This document shows positions 53,810 to 62,753 of a stretch of DNA of 64,000 nucleotides, piece by piece. Below the pieces are notes generated by a model. It was not told the origin of the DNA and did no database searches. It saw only the letters and a list, made by a program, of their open reading frames with translations. Numbering within the stretch: the stretch's first letter is position 1; each line of letters starts with the position of its first letter. The stretch covers positions 2,603,149 to 2,667,148 of the forward strand of contig NZ_CP101166.1 in the NCBI RefSeq assembly GCF_024298885.1, given 5' to 3'. This DNA is from Haloglomus halophilum (GTDB lineage Archaea > Halobacteriota > Halobacteria > Halobacteriales > Haloarculaceae). The translations under genes were made by a program, and so were the position numbers.

Positions 53810-55675
53810 TCAGGCCAGGAAGAAGATGAGGCCGCTGATGGCGGTGACCGCGAGGATGAACACGGCCGCGAGCGCCCCACCCATCGAGATCATGGCGTTG
53901 GCGTGGGAGGCGAGCGTCTCGGTGCGGTCGTTGCCGAAGACGGTCACCTCGGCACGTTCGGTCGCCATCCCGGCCTCCACGGGGGCGATGTCGTCGAGGG
54001 CCTCGCGGGTGACGGTCTCGACGGCCTCGACGAGCGCCGCGGCCTCGATGGCGGTGCCGACCTGGTTGACCGCCTCGACCGTGTTGACGATGTGGGTGTC
54101 GGTCGTGAGCGCCTCGGCGTCGTCGACATCGAGCTCGGAGACGAGGTGGTCGACCAGGCGGTCCCGGAGCCCCGGCTCCATGTTGTTCCCGTCGACGAGG
54201 ACGTACGCTGTGCGCTGGTCGTCGACCTCGGTGACGGCGACACGGATACCGAGCGGGCCGATGCCGTCCTGTGGGTTCCAGTCGGTACGGTCCCAGGCGA
54301 CCCCCAGCGAGAGTGAGTGGCGCTCGGCGGCCGCGAGGGTCTCGCCCAGCTGGCCGGCCGCCTGTATCATGTCGAACGAGCGCTTCGAGCCCGGCGTGAT
54401 GTGGCCGAGGTCGTCGCCATCCAGCCCGTTGTTGCAGTTGTGGGCGTCCGCCAGCAGCACGTCGCGCAGTCCGCCCGAGCGGGCCTCGGCCTGTGCGGAG
54501 AGGCCGACGGCGTACTCCACGTCGTCGGCGAAGGCGGGCGCGTAGGTCGCGGCCATGAACGCGTCCTCGCCGAACGCCTGGCCGATGAGCGTCGCCTCGC
54601 CGTGGCTGGCCCGGTACGAGCGGCTCGCATCGGCGGTGTAGTCGATGCGGTCGAACGCGCGGTCGGCGGCGTCGATGATGGTCTCGACCTCGCGGGCGGT
54701 GACGAGGTTGAAGTCGTGGCCGGCGGTGGCGTGGGGCGGGAAGGCCAGCCCGTCGGCCTCCTGGGCGACGCGCTCGGGGAGGTTGCCGCCGCCGATCTCG
54801 CCCATCGGCCCCGGGTGGATCATCGGCAGGACGAACCGGGCCTTCTCGACGCCGCCGGGCTCGCGGAAGGCCATCACCGTGACAGGAACGACGGCCTCCT
54901 CGCCGAGCTGCTCGAAGAACTCCTCGAGTTCGTCCGTTCCCTCGGCGATGTGGCCGACGAAGCCACGGAGGAAGTCCAGCACCGAGACGCCGAGCGAGTT
55001 GCGCCACGGGCGGTCGATGACCAGCAGGAAGGCGTAGACGGAGCCGACGTAGAGCACACAGGTGATGGCCAGCAGGACGAACGTCTCCGGGCCGACGACG
55101 GTGAGTTCCTGGGGCGCCTGGTCGGCGCGGTTGAGGAAGACCCGGGTGAGCGGGCCGCCGAGCTCGAAGAACCGGAGCGTCCCGCTGTAGATGAACAGGA
55201 GGGCGGCGGCGGCGACGGTCTGGATGCTCGCCGGGACGATGGCGGCGGCGATGGACTCGTGGGAGACGGCCATGATGACGAGCAGCCGGAGCGCGAAGAT
55301 GCTGGCCAGTGCCGCGACGAGCGCGTCGAAGACGAACTGCTGGCCCAGCCCTGTCAGGACTGCCACGGCGCCGGCCGCCGTCAGCACGACGACGACGACC
55401 AGTTCGCAGGTCAGCGCGAGCAGCGACGCCCGGTTCGGGGTGAGGTGGCCGCCGAACAGCCGGTCGACCGGTGGCGTCAGCAGCGATGCGGCCACCGTCG
55501 GAACGCCGATGTAGAAGACCCCCTGCCAGGCGTCCTCGAGGACGAACCGCGAGTCGAAGGCGGCGACCCCCGCGAACGCGGCGATGAGCAGGGCGAACGC
55601 GATGCTGGAGTACCAGCTCGGCGCCCGGAAGATGAACCGCGACAGCGAGGCGAGGTCGCCCTGTGTGTTGCTCAT
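53810..55675 (-). CDS. DUF2070 family membrane protein
   Basis: A 621-residue archaeal protein. Seven or so membrane segments in the first 250 residues are followed by a soluble domain with MIHPGPMGEIGGGNLP and ADAHNCNN, which are hallmarks of DUF2070, and one last helix. His, Asp and Glu residues in these motifs look like a metal site. Its function has not been settled to my knowledge. Lies 65 bp upstream of the M50 protease gene on the same strand. Confidence 0.87.
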   Translation of the reverse strand: MSNTQGDLASLSRFIFRAPSWYSSIAFALLIAAFAGVAAFDSRFVLEDAWQGVFYIGVPTVAASLLTPPVDRLFGGHLTPNRASLLALTCELVVVVVLTAAGAVAVLTGLGQQFVFDALVAALASIFALRLLVIMAVSHESIAAAIVPASIQTVAAAALLFIYSGTLRFFELGGPLTRVFLNRADQAPQELTVVGPETFVLLAITCVLYVGSVYAFLLVIDRPWRNSLGVSVLDFLRGFVGHIAEGTDELEEFFEQLGEEAVVPVTVMAFREPGGVEKARFVLPMIHPGPMGEIGGGNLPERVAQEADGLAFPPHATAGHDFNLVTAREVETIIDAADRAFDRIDYTADASRSYRASHGEATLIGQAFGEDAFMAATYAPAFADDVEYAVGLSAQAEARSGGLRDVLLADAHNCNNGLDGDDLGHITPGSKRSFDMIQAAGQLGETLAAAERHSLSLGVAWDRTDWNPQDGIGPLGIRVAVTEVDDQRTAYVLVDGNNMEPGLRDRLVDHLVSELDVDDAEALTTDTHIVNTVEAVNQVGTAIEAAALVEAVETVTREALDDIAPVEAGMATERAEVTVFGNDRTETLASHANAMISMGGALAAVFILAVTAISGLIFFLA

Positions 55676-55777
55676 GTGTGTGTGAACGGGTGGCCGTTAC
55701 GCGGACGTTCCGCCGCGCCGACATAAATCGGTCGTGCGTGTCCGACGGCTGACGGACGAGAACGGGTGTACGTGGTG

Positions 55778-56332
55778 CTAACGCCCCTCGCAGACCGAGC
55801 GGAAGTTCTCGAACACCTCTTCGCCCCGCTCCGTGTGGGCGACCTCCGGGTGCCACTGGACGCCGTAGAGGTCGCGCTCGGTATCGCTCATCGCCTCGAC
55901 GCCGCAGACATCGCTCTCGGCGGTCCGGGTGAAGCCGTCGGGGACGCGTTTGACCTCGTCGGCGTGGCTGGCCCACACCCGCGTCTCGGGGGCCAGCGAG
56001 CCGACGAGTGGGTCGGCGTCGTCCTCGATGCGGACGGTCACGTCGGCGTAGCCGCCGTAGTCGCCCGCGCCGACCTCGCCACCGAGTTCGTCGGCGATGA
56101 GCTGCATCCCAAGGCAGATGCCGAACACCGGGATGTCGAGGTCCAGGTAGTCGGGGGCGCGGCCGATGCGGTCCATGTCGGGACCACCCGAGAGGACGAC
56201 GCCGTCGGCCTCGACCTCGTCGGGCGGGGTCTCGTTGTCGACGATATCGGTGTCGACACCGATGTCGCGGAGCGCCCGCTGCTCCAGATGGGTGAACTGT
56301 CCGTGGTTGTCCACCACGACGATACGGGTCAT
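55778..56332 (-). CDS. guaAa: GMP synthase glutamine amidotransferase subunit A
   Basis: A 184-residue class I amidotransferase that supplies ammonia for GMP synthesis. The catalytic Cys lies in FGICLGMQL, the His and Glu in QWHPEVAHTE, and VLSGGPDMDR is the glutamine-site loop. In archaea GMP synthase is split in two subunits; the ATP-pyrophosphatase partner is not in the window. A TATA box lies 25-32 bp upstream. Confidence 0.94.
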   Translation of the reverse strand: MTRIVVVDNHGQFTHLEQRALRDIGVDTDIVDNETPPDEVEADGVVLSGGPDMDRIGRAPDYLDLDIPVFGICLGMQLIADELGGEVGAGDYGGYADVTVRIEDDADPLVGSLAPETRVWASHADEVKRVPDGFTRTAESDVCGVEAMSDTERDLYGVQWHPEVAHTERGEEVFENFRSVCEGR

Positions 56333-56356
56333 TACTGCCCGTTCTCTCGTGGACGG

Positions 56357-56364
56357 GTATAAGC
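56357..56364 (-). promoter_or_regulatory. guaAa promoter
   Basis: On the minus strand GCTTATAC is a TATA box centred about 28 bp before the start codon, fitting a leaderless transcript. Confidence 0.5.
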
Positions 56365-56430
56365 CTCCTGAAACGCCTGAATCGGGAGAAACGGCTCGTT
56401 TACGTGCTCTCGCGCTCCGGTGGCGACCGC

Positions 56431-56865
56431 TCAGAGCGCGGTCGGGTCGAACCGCTCGTTGCGCCCCGTCCACTCCGCCACCTCGCGTGACGCGCGCGTA
56501 TCGAGATACACCTCCACGCCGTTCCCGTCGGGGTCGTCGAAGTAGAGGGCCTTCGAGATGCCGTGGTCGACCGGCGCCACCTCGACGCCGCGGTCCCGGA
56601 GCCGCTCGTAGGTCTCGCGCAGCGCGGTGCCGTCGGGAACCTCCCACGCCGAGTGATAGAGGCCGACGCCCCGGCCCGGTCCGGCGGCGCCCTCGCCGAG
56701 CGCCTGCAGCGCGAGGTCGTGGTGGTGCTCGCCGAACGAGAGGAAGGCGTAGCTGCCGTGGCGCTCGGCCACGTCGAGGCCCAGCACCGCACGGTAGAAC
56801 TCGATGGCCCGGTCCACGTCGCGGACCTTCAGGTGGACGTGGCCGAGGTGGGTCCGGTCGTTCAT
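56431..56865 (-). CDS. VOC-family (glyoxalase/dioxygenase fold) protein
   Basis: A 144-residue protein with the paired beta-alpha-beta-beta-beta modules of the VOC superfamily. HLGHVHLKVRDVDRAIEFYR, HHDLALQ and YFDDPDGNGVEVYLDT give the expected His, His and Glu metal ligands. Substrate unknown. It may be a dioxygenase-like or detoxification enzyme. Confidence 0.87.
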   Translation of the reverse strand: MNDRTHLGHVHLKVRDVDRAIEFYRAVLGLDVAERHGSYAFLSFGEHHHDLALQALGEGAAGPGRGVGLYHSAWEVPDGTALRETYERLRDRGVEVAPVDHGISKALYFDDPDGNGVEVYLDTRASREVAEWTGRNERFDPTAL

Positions 56866-56913
56866 ACGGGGGTCAGGGGAGCCACTCAGAAAAGCACCGT
56901 AGCGACATCCCAG

Positions 56914-57528
56914 TCAGCCGCTGTCGTCGGTGTCACCGGGGTCGAATCGCTCGGCGGCCGTCTCGAAGCCCGTCTCGGCCTGCTCCTTCGTGCGGCGCTC
57001 CTCCTTCGCGGCGATGGCCTCCGGGTCCGGCGCGGCGTCGTCGTCGACCCGGGCCCACGACCCGTGGACCTTCGCGTGACACCAGCGACAGAGGTAGACG
57101 GTTATCTCGTGGGCCATGTCGGCCTCGGGTTCGTGCTCGCGGCTCGTCGCTTCGCTCCTCTCCGCTCGCTTGCTCGAGGGCTCCCGCCGGTCGCCCTCTC
57201 TGTACGAGAGGTGATGTTCTTCGAGGAGTGGTCGTGTGTCCCGGGCCTCCGCGTTGGCCAGTCGGACCTCCTCGAGCCCGCAACGGACGCACTCGCGCGA
57301 GCGCTGGCGGGCGCGGAAGTGGGGGCAGTCGGCCCAGTCCCACGCGCCCTCCGGGTCCGCCGCGGGGCAGCGGAGGTCGTCGGCGCGGCGCTCGGCCGCG
57401 AACTCGGGGTCGTGCTGGCCGTGCTCGGCGGCGTACCGGCAGCGGCCGTCGTCGGTCAGGTGGTCGCAGCGCTCGACGTGTTCGTACGGGTCGTCCACGC
57501 CGACGGAGGTTCCGCTGGGTGTCTTCAT
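56914..57528 (-). CDS. Cys/His-rich HNH-like protein (DUF7097-like)
   Basis: A 204-residue protein with several zinc-type Cys/His pairs (CRYAAEHGQH, LRCPA, CPHF, CVRCG, then EEHHLSY and CRWCHAKVH). The last part resembles an HNH finger, though the catalytic His/Asn pattern is not convincing. I recall DUF7097. Residues about 120-140 (RREPSSKRAERSEATSREHE) read like translated interspersed-repeat DNA. The ATG at 57528 is used. The 125 bp to the next repeat hold no gene. Confidence 0.6.
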   Translation of the reverse strand: MKTPSGTSVGVDDPYEHVERCDHLTDDGRCRYAAEHGQHDPEFAAERRADDLRCPAADPEGAWDWADCPHFRARQRSRECVRCGLEEVRLANAEARDTRPLLEEHHLSYREGDRREPSSKRAERSEATSREHEPEADMAHEITVYLCRWCHAKVHGSWARVDDDAAPDPEAIAAKEERRTKEQAETGFETAAERFDPGDTDDSG

Positions 57529-57652
57529 CTCGGAATCCGGGTGCCTCTGGTTCCCCGCTGGGGTGGCGTCGGCTTTCAATCTTCGCTCGCGGCTGTGTGG
57601 GGATGGGCTCCCTGATGTTAGTGACTGCGACGACGATAGTGACGCAGGGTGC

Positions 57653-58161
57653 GAAGCCCTCGCGCTCTCGCCCTTCGATTCCACCAGAACCGTGCGTGGG
57701 TCAGTCAGATTCGTGGGCCTCACGCCTCCCCAACCGCCTGCGATGCTCGGTCGCTTCGCTCCCTGCGCTTCTCGTCCCTCGCGCAGTGTAGAGGCGGCTG
57801 GCCCTGACGGGCACAGCCGCCAGCGCGCGCCCGCTCGACTGACAGGGGTCGAGGGCTTCCACAGTCCACGGGCCGGGAGCGCGTGGTGAGCAGTTCGCCT
57901 GCGAACCCGCGCGACCTGGGGAAGGGCAGGGACGCATCGCCCATTGACCATTCAACCCCCTGGTGGAATCGAAGGGCGAGTGCGCTCAGCGGGGCCCCGG
58001 CGACGCAAGCACCGCAACGAGCGCCGCAGGCGCGAGTGAGGAGCGCAGCGAGGGTGAGGCCGGAGGCCGAACGACGGAAGTCGCAGCCCGGAACGGCGCC
58101 GAAGGCGCCGCATGCCCGGACCGTCTTCCGGAACGCGGCCCCCTGAGCGCGCGAGGGCTTC
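57653..58161 (+). repeat. Long inverted-repeat element, copy 2
   Basis: A 509-bp element with inverted ends GAAGCCCTCGCGCTCTC (57653-57669) and GAGCGCGCGAGGGCTTC (58145-58161; one mismatch). An internal pair CGCCCTTCGATTCCACCAG (57669-57687) and CTGGTGGAATCGAAGGGCG (57960-57978) is perfect. It shares blocks such as CAGTCCACGGGCCGGGAGC and GCGACCTGGGGAAGGGC with the copy at 5109, in the same orientation. It fills the gap between the HNH-like gene and purL. 58162-58255 is A/T-rich and empty. Confidence 0.8.
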
Positions 58162-58255
58162 GTAGATTGTTCTCCATAGCATAGAATCTCCTCGAGATTC
58201 GGAGTAAGAGAAATAACTTGTGGATAAGACTATAGAAAAATACTTAATCGATATA

Positions 58256-60451
58256 TCAGGCCAGTTCGCGGTCGATAATCGCCCGTAGTTCCCGAATCTC
58301 CTCGACACCTGCGGACAGCGACGCCCCGCCAACATCGATATCCAGCGACCCGTCGCTCGTACTCGCGCCGACCTCGTGGACGGGCGCGACGCCGTCGAAC
58401 GCCTCGCGAACGGCCTCGGGGTCGGTCGTCTCGACGACGGCGCGGCCCACTCGCTCGTTGAACAGCAGGTGTGCGGCGTCCCCGTCGCCGAGGTCCACGT
58501 CGGCGCCCGCGTCGGCGGTCACCATCTCGGCCAGTGACACCGCGAGGCCGCCGTGGCTCACGTCGTGGACGGCGTGGGTGGCGTCGTGGTCGGCCACGCC
58601 CGCGAGCGCGCGGACGAACTCGGTGCCGTTCTCGGGCGGCGCGGGGAAGGCATCGCTCCCGCCGTGCTGTGCGAGGTACTCGGAGCCGCCGAGCGCCACG
58701 TCCGCGCCGTCGAGCGCGGCGTCGCCGACCACGAGCACGGTTCCCTCGCCGGCGAACGCTGCGGGCGGGGCGTCGTAGCCGGGCTTCGTCCCGACCATCG
58801 CCAGCGTCGGCGTCGGCGGGACCGGCCCGGCCTCGGAGTCGTTGTACAGCGAGACGTTGCCGCCGACGACCGGCACGTTCAGGTCGGCACACTCGTCGGC
58901 GAGGCCGTCGACGATGCCGCGGAAGCCGCCGTACACGTCCGGCTTCTCGGGGTTACCGCCGTTGAGGCAGTCCACGGCTGCGAGCGGGTACGCACCCTTC
59001 GCGGCGATGTTGGTGGCGTTCTCCAGGGCGACGGCCCGGGCGCCGTCGTACGGCGCGGCGTCGGTCCAGTTGGGGTCCGCGCCGGCCGAGAGCGCGAGGC
59101 CGGTCCCGGGTGCGGCGTCGACGGGCGCCGACTCACGCACTGCAACGAGCGCCGCGTCGTCACCGGGCCGGAGCGCCGTCCGCGTGCCGACCTCGTGGTC
59201 GTACTGGCGGTAGACCCACTCCTTCGAGGCGGTGTTGGGTGAGCCGACGACGGCCTCGAACGCTGCACGGAGGTCGGGCGTGGGGTCGGGCAGGTCCACC
59301 TCCGGCTCGGCGGGCTCGACGTGGTCGAGGTCGTTCATGGGCGCGCCGTCCGCCAGGAACTCCGCGGGCGCGTCGACGACCGTCTCGCCCTCGAACGTGC
59401 AGACGTAGCGGTCCTCGGTCACCTCGCCGATGACCGAGCAGCCCAGGTCGTACTTCTCGGCGATGTCGCGGACGGCGTCGACCTCCTCGGGCCGGACCTC
59501 GTAGCACATCCGCTCCTGGGACTCGGCGAGGAGAATCTCCAGCGCGTTCATGTTCGGCTCGCGCTGGTGGACCCGTTCCAGTTCGATCTCGGCGCCGAGG
59601 TCGCCCTTGGCGATCATCTCGGAGGACGCACCACCCAGCCCGGCCGCGCCGAGGTCGCGCGCCGCCCGGACGAGGTCGTTCTCGACGAGCTCCTCGTTGG
59701 CCTCGATGAGCAGCTTCTCCGTGTACGGATCGCCCACCTGGACCGCGGGCCGGTCCTCCGTCTCGGCGTCCTCGGCGAGGTCCTCGGAGGCGAAGGAGGC
59801 GCCGCCGAGCCCGTCGCGGCCGGTCCCGTTGCCGACGAGGACGAGCTTGTTCCCGGTCTCCTTCACGGCGGCCGTGACGAGCCGTTCCTCGTCCAGCAGG
59901 CCGACGCAGGCGACGTTGACGAGCGGGTTCCCCTCGTACGAGTCGTGGAAGGCGACCGACCCCGAGACCGTGGGGACACCGATGCAGTTGCCGTAGTGGG
60001 AGATGCCCTCGACGACACCCTCGAACAGGTAGCGCGAGTGCTCGCGGTCGAAGTCGCCGAAGTACAGCGAGTCCGCCAGCGCGATGGGGTAGGCGCCCAT
60101 CGACATCGTGTCCCGGACGATGCCGCCGACGCCGGTGGCGGCGCCGTCGAACGGATCGACGTAGGAGGGGTGGTTGTGCGACTCGACACCCATCGTGATG
60201 TAGGTGTCCGAGTAGCGGGTCTCGGCGTCGTCCTCGGTGCCGGGGACGGGGAGCGCGACGACGGCGGCGTCGTCGCCCGGCCCGACGACGACCTGCGGGC
60301 CCCCGGAGTCGAAGGCCGAGAGCAGCGGTCGCGAGGAGCGGTAGGCGCAGTGCTCGCTCCAGAGGTTCTCGAAGAGCGCTTCCTCGGCGGGCGTCGGGTC
60401 CCGGCCCAACTCGTCGATGACGAGTTCGCGGTCCGAGGGTGCGAGAGGCAT
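58256..60451 (-). CDS. purL: Phosphoribosylformylglycinamidine synthase subunit PurL
   Basis: A 731-residue small-type PurL that carries the ATP-dependent synthetase of the fourth step of purine synthesis. [37 protein letters not shown] and [14 protein letters not shown] motifs are present, as is the duplicated AIRS fold. The partner amidotransferase PurQ and PurS are not in the window. The start is the ATG at 60451 ([11 protein letters not shown]), 23 bp from a palindromic promoter-like site. Confidence 0.96.
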   Translation of the reverse strand: MPLAPSDRELVIDELGRDPTPAEEALFENLWSEHCAYRSSRPLLSAFDSGGPQVVVGPGDDAAVVALPVPGTEDDAETRYSDTYITMGVESHNHPSYVDPFDGAATGVGGIVRDTMSMGAYPIALADSLYFGDFDREHSRYLFEGVVEGISHYGNCIGVPTVSGSVAFHDSYEGNPLVNVACVGLLDEERLVTAAVKETGNKLVLVGNGTGRDGLGGASFASEDLAEDAETEDRPAVQVGDPYTEKLLIEANEELVENDLVRAARDLGAAGLGGASSEMIAKGDLGAEIELERVHQREPNMNALEILLAESQERMCYEVRPEEVDAVRDIAEKYDLGCSVIGEVTEDRYVCTFEGETVVDAPAEFLADGAPMNDLDHVEPAEPEVDLPDPTPDLRAAFEAVVGSPNTASKEWVYRQYDHEVGTRTALRPGDDAALVAVRESAPVDAAPGTGLALSAGADPNWTDAAPYDGARAVALENATNIAAKGAYPLAAVDCLNGGNPEKPDVYGGFRGIVDGLADECADLNVPVVGGNVSLYNDSEAGPVPPTPTLAMVGTKPGYDAPPAAFAGEGTVLVVGDAALDGADVALGGSEYLAQHGGSDAFPAPPENGTEFVRALAGVADHDATHAVHDVSHGGLAVSLAEMVTADAGADVDLGDGDAAHLLFNERVGRAVVETTDPEAVREAFDGVAPVHEVGASTSDGSLDIDVGGASLSAGVEEIRELRAIIDRELA

Positions 60452-60472
60452 ATCGGCGGTCCGGCGTGCCCG

Positions 60473-60488
60473 TGGAAAGCGCTTTCCA
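60473..60488 (-). promoter_or_regulatory. Palindromic site before purL
   Basis: TGGAAAGCGCTTTCCA is a perfect 16-bp palindrome 22 bp before the purL start. It lies where the BRE/TATA of a leaderless gene would be, and a similar GGAAAACGCTTTCC is at 47569-47582, 25 bp before another gene. It may be an operator, or only a GC-rich promoter core. Confidence 0.4.
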
Positions 60489-60577
60489 TCCCCGAGGCGA
60501 TGCCGCTCCGGTCGCCGCCACTCGACGGCTGCCGGCACACCGGCGTGCTTTTGGCCCGGTCGCCCGAACGGTTGGGC

Positions 60578-61261
60578 GTGCTGTCGGTCGAGTTCCACTC
60601 CCACTCGTCGCTCTCGTACGACGGGCATGATCCGGTCGAACTCCTGCTGGGGCAGGCCGAGGCCGTCGGACTGGACGCGCTCGCCGTGACCGACCACGAC
60701 GAGATCGATGCCTCACTGCGTGCGGCGGACCTCGCCTCCGAGTACGACCTCGTGGGGATTCCCGGGATGGAGATCACCTCCGAGGCCGGCCACGTCCTCG
60801 GGCTCGGCGTCGAGGAGGCCGTCCCGCCCGGACTCTCCTACGACGAGACGCTCGACCGCATCCACGACCAGGGCGGTGTCGCGGTCGTACCGCACCCGTT
60901 CCAGAAGTCCCGGCACGGCGTCGCCGCCCACATCACGCGTGGCCAACTCGCGAGCGCGGACGCCATCGAGGTGTACAACTCCCGGCTCCTCACCGGCCGC
61001 TCGAACCGCCGGGCCGAGCGCTTCGCCCGCGAACACGACCTCCCGATGACCGCCGGCAGCGACGCCCATATCAGCGAGATGGTCGGCCAGGCCGTCACCG
61101 AGGTGGACACGACCCACGAGGACGTGACCAGCATCCTCGACGCGGTCAGGGAGGGCCGGACGACCGTCGTCGGCAAGCGGACGCCCTGGCGCGTCAGCTT
61201 CCGGCAGTTCGGCGGCGGCATCCTCCGCCGGGCGAGGCAGGCCATGCTGGCCCCGTTCTGA
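60578..61261 (+). CDS. PHP-domain metal-dependent phosphoesterase
   Basis: A 227-residue PHP-superfamily protein. The metal motifs [36 protein letters not shown] and GSDAHISEM give the His/Asp/Glu set. It probably hydrolyses a phosphoester. The C-terminal 30 residues are basic ([15 protein letters not shown]). The GTG at 60578 is the likely start; a TTG two codons before is possible. The stop shares one base with the next start, so the two are co-translated. Confidence 0.85.
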   Translation: MLSVEFHSHSSLSYDGHDPVELLLGQAEAVGLDALAVTDHDEIDASLRAADLASEYDLVGIPGMEITSEAGHVLGLGVEEAVPPGLSYDETLDRIHDQGGVAVVPHPFQKSRHGVAAHITRGQLASADAIEVYNSRLLTGRSNRRAERFAREHDLPMTAGSDAHISEMVGQAVTEVDTTHEDVTSILDAVREGRTTVVGKRTPWRVSFRQFGGGILRRARQAMLAPF

Positions 61262-62412
61262 TGCCGCTCGACTCGTCGCCGATGCAGGGGTCCGACGCCG
61301 ACCTCGTGGCGCGAGCGCTCCGCGAGGATGACCCGCTCCCCGGTACCCACGGGTTCGCGGGGACGCTCCCCGATGGACGTCCCGTCCGGGACGTACTCGG
61401 CCGCTATCCGCTGTTCACCGAGCGTGGCGACCACGAGACGGTCAGCGCCGACCCGACGGCGCTCGACACGCCGGTCCGGCTCCCTGCGGGCACGGTCCGG
61501 TCGGCCGACGGCGACGAGCGGGTCTGGTCGCTTCCTGACCTGCCACCGGCCACCGACGACCGACGGGCCGTAACGGACGTTCGGGACGCCATCGCCGAGA
61601 GCGTCGCCGCCGTGCCGTCGGGTCGGGACGACCTCGCGGTCGCGTTCTCCGGTGGCGTCGACTCGGCCGTCGTGGCCGCGGGACTCCCGCGGGCGCCACT
61701 CTACGTCGCGGGTGTTCCCGGAAGCCCGGATATCGAGGCCGCTCGGGAGGCCGCCCGCCTCTGTGGCCGTGCGGACGAGCTCACCGTCGTCGAACTCGAC
61801 CACGCCGCCATCCGCGAGCACGCCCTCTCCGTCGCCCGCGCGACCGGGCGGACGAACGCCATGGACGTGGCCATCGCGGTGCCGCTGGTCGCCGTCGCGC
61901 GTCGCGCACGCGAGGACGGGTACGAACGACTGGCGGTCGGCCAGGGTGCCGACGAACTGTTCGGCGGCTACGACAAGGTCGCACGGGCTCCGGAGGACCC
62001 GCGTCTCTCGGCAGGTACCGTCCGAGATGCGGTCCGCGAGGTCGTCACCGGGTTGCCCGACCAGCTGGAGCGGGATGTCCTCGCGCTGCGGGCGGCGGGC
62101 GTCGAACCCGTCGCACCGCTACTCCACGACGCGGTGGTCCGTGCCGCCCTCGGATTGCCCGAGCGACTGCTGGTGAGCGAGCGTGGCGAGCGGAAGGTCG
62201 CCCTCCGGCGGGCGGCACGCTCGTCCGTCCCCGACCCGGTCGCGTTCCGTGGGAAGCGAGCGGCCCAGTACGGGAGCCGGGTTGCCCGTGAACTCGACCG
62301 GCTGGCTCGTGAGGCCGGGTTCGAACGCTCCGAGGGGGCACACGTGGCACGGTTCGTCGGTGACCGGGCCGGTAGGGTCCCGGATATCCGCTCCCCGCCA
62401 CGCTCGGACTGA
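61261..62412 (+). CDS. Asparagine-synthase-like protein without glutaminase Cys
   Basis: A 383-residue AsnB-type protein. The PP-loop SGGVDSA (130-136) and GQGADELFGGYDK show the ATP-pyrophosphatase domain. The first 115 residues do not hold the N-terminal Cys2 glutaminase active site; [10 protein letters not shown] begins instead. It may use free ammonia or make another amide. Overlap of one base with the PHP gene implies a shared role. Confidence 0.78.
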   Translation: MPLDSSPMQGSDADLVARALREDDPLPGTHGFAGTLPDGRPVRDVLGRYPLFTERGDHETVSADPTALDTPVRLPAGTVRSADGDERVWSLPDLPPATDDRRAVTDVRDAIAESVAAVPSGRDDLAVAFSGGVDSAVVAAGLPRAPLYVAGVPGSPDIEAAREAARLCGRADELTVVELDHAAIREHALSVARATGRTNAMDVAIAVPLVAVARRAREDGYERLAVGQGADELFGGYDKVARAPEDPRLSAGTVRDAVREVVTGLPDQLERDVLALRAAGVEPVAPLLHDAVVRAALGLPERLLVSERGERKVALRRAARSSVPDPVAFRGKRAAQYGSRVARELDRLAREAGFERSEGAHVARFVGDRAGRVPDIRSPPRSD

Positions 62413-62509
62413 GTCGCCGCGCGGGGTCGCTGGCCGCTCGTCTGCCCCCCGTTCGACACCCGGCAGACGACCGTCGTTCGATAGTCATCCATCCGGCGAG
62501 CAGCCGGGT

Positions 62510-62594
62510 AAATGCTTTCCGGCCGAATCCGGCGCCCACAGCGCGTGTGAAGCGGTGTCGCGCCTCATGTTTGACCAGAAAGCATTTATTATAC
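62510..62594 (+). promoter_or_regulatory. S-layer gene promoter and upstream inverted repeat
   Basis: The 337-bp gap before the S-layer-type gene holds a strong promoter: GAAAGC as BRE and ATTTATTATA as TATA (62578-62593). The BRE-side 10-mer GAAAGCATTT (62578-62587) is the exact complement of AAATGCTTTC at 62510-62519. Transcription should start near 62615, giving a leader of about 135 nt to the S-layer start. Confidence 0.6.
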
Positions 62595-62624
62595 CCGCGG
62601 CTTGTTCTGGCCGTACCCCTACCC

Positions 62625-62753
62625 ATGGTGACAGCACGGAGTACCCCGCTCGGGTCTGTGCACGAGGCGAACGGCGCCGGCGTGCCCCGGGTTGCGGTGG
62701 AAACTGTTGTTGCCGATCGCGGTGCGGTTGCAAACGATTCCAACCAAATATGA
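62625..62753 (+). CDS. 42-codon upstream ORF overlapping the S-layer start
   Basis: The ATG at 62625 lies about 10 nt after the expected transcription start and opens a 42-codon frame (begins MVTARSTPLGSVHEANG, ends VANDSNQI). Its TGA (62751-62753) overlaps the S-layer ATG (62750-62752) as ATGA. Translation of the two is therefore likely to be coupled. The peptide has no recognised motif. Confidence 0.5.
   Translation: MVTARSTPLGSVHEANGAGVPRVAVETVVADRGAVANDSNQI

Noticed and set aside
56914..57528. HNH homing endonuclease of a mobile element
   Set aside because: The HNH pattern is incomplete, there is no intron or intein boundary, and the protein resembles a conserved haloarchaeal family.
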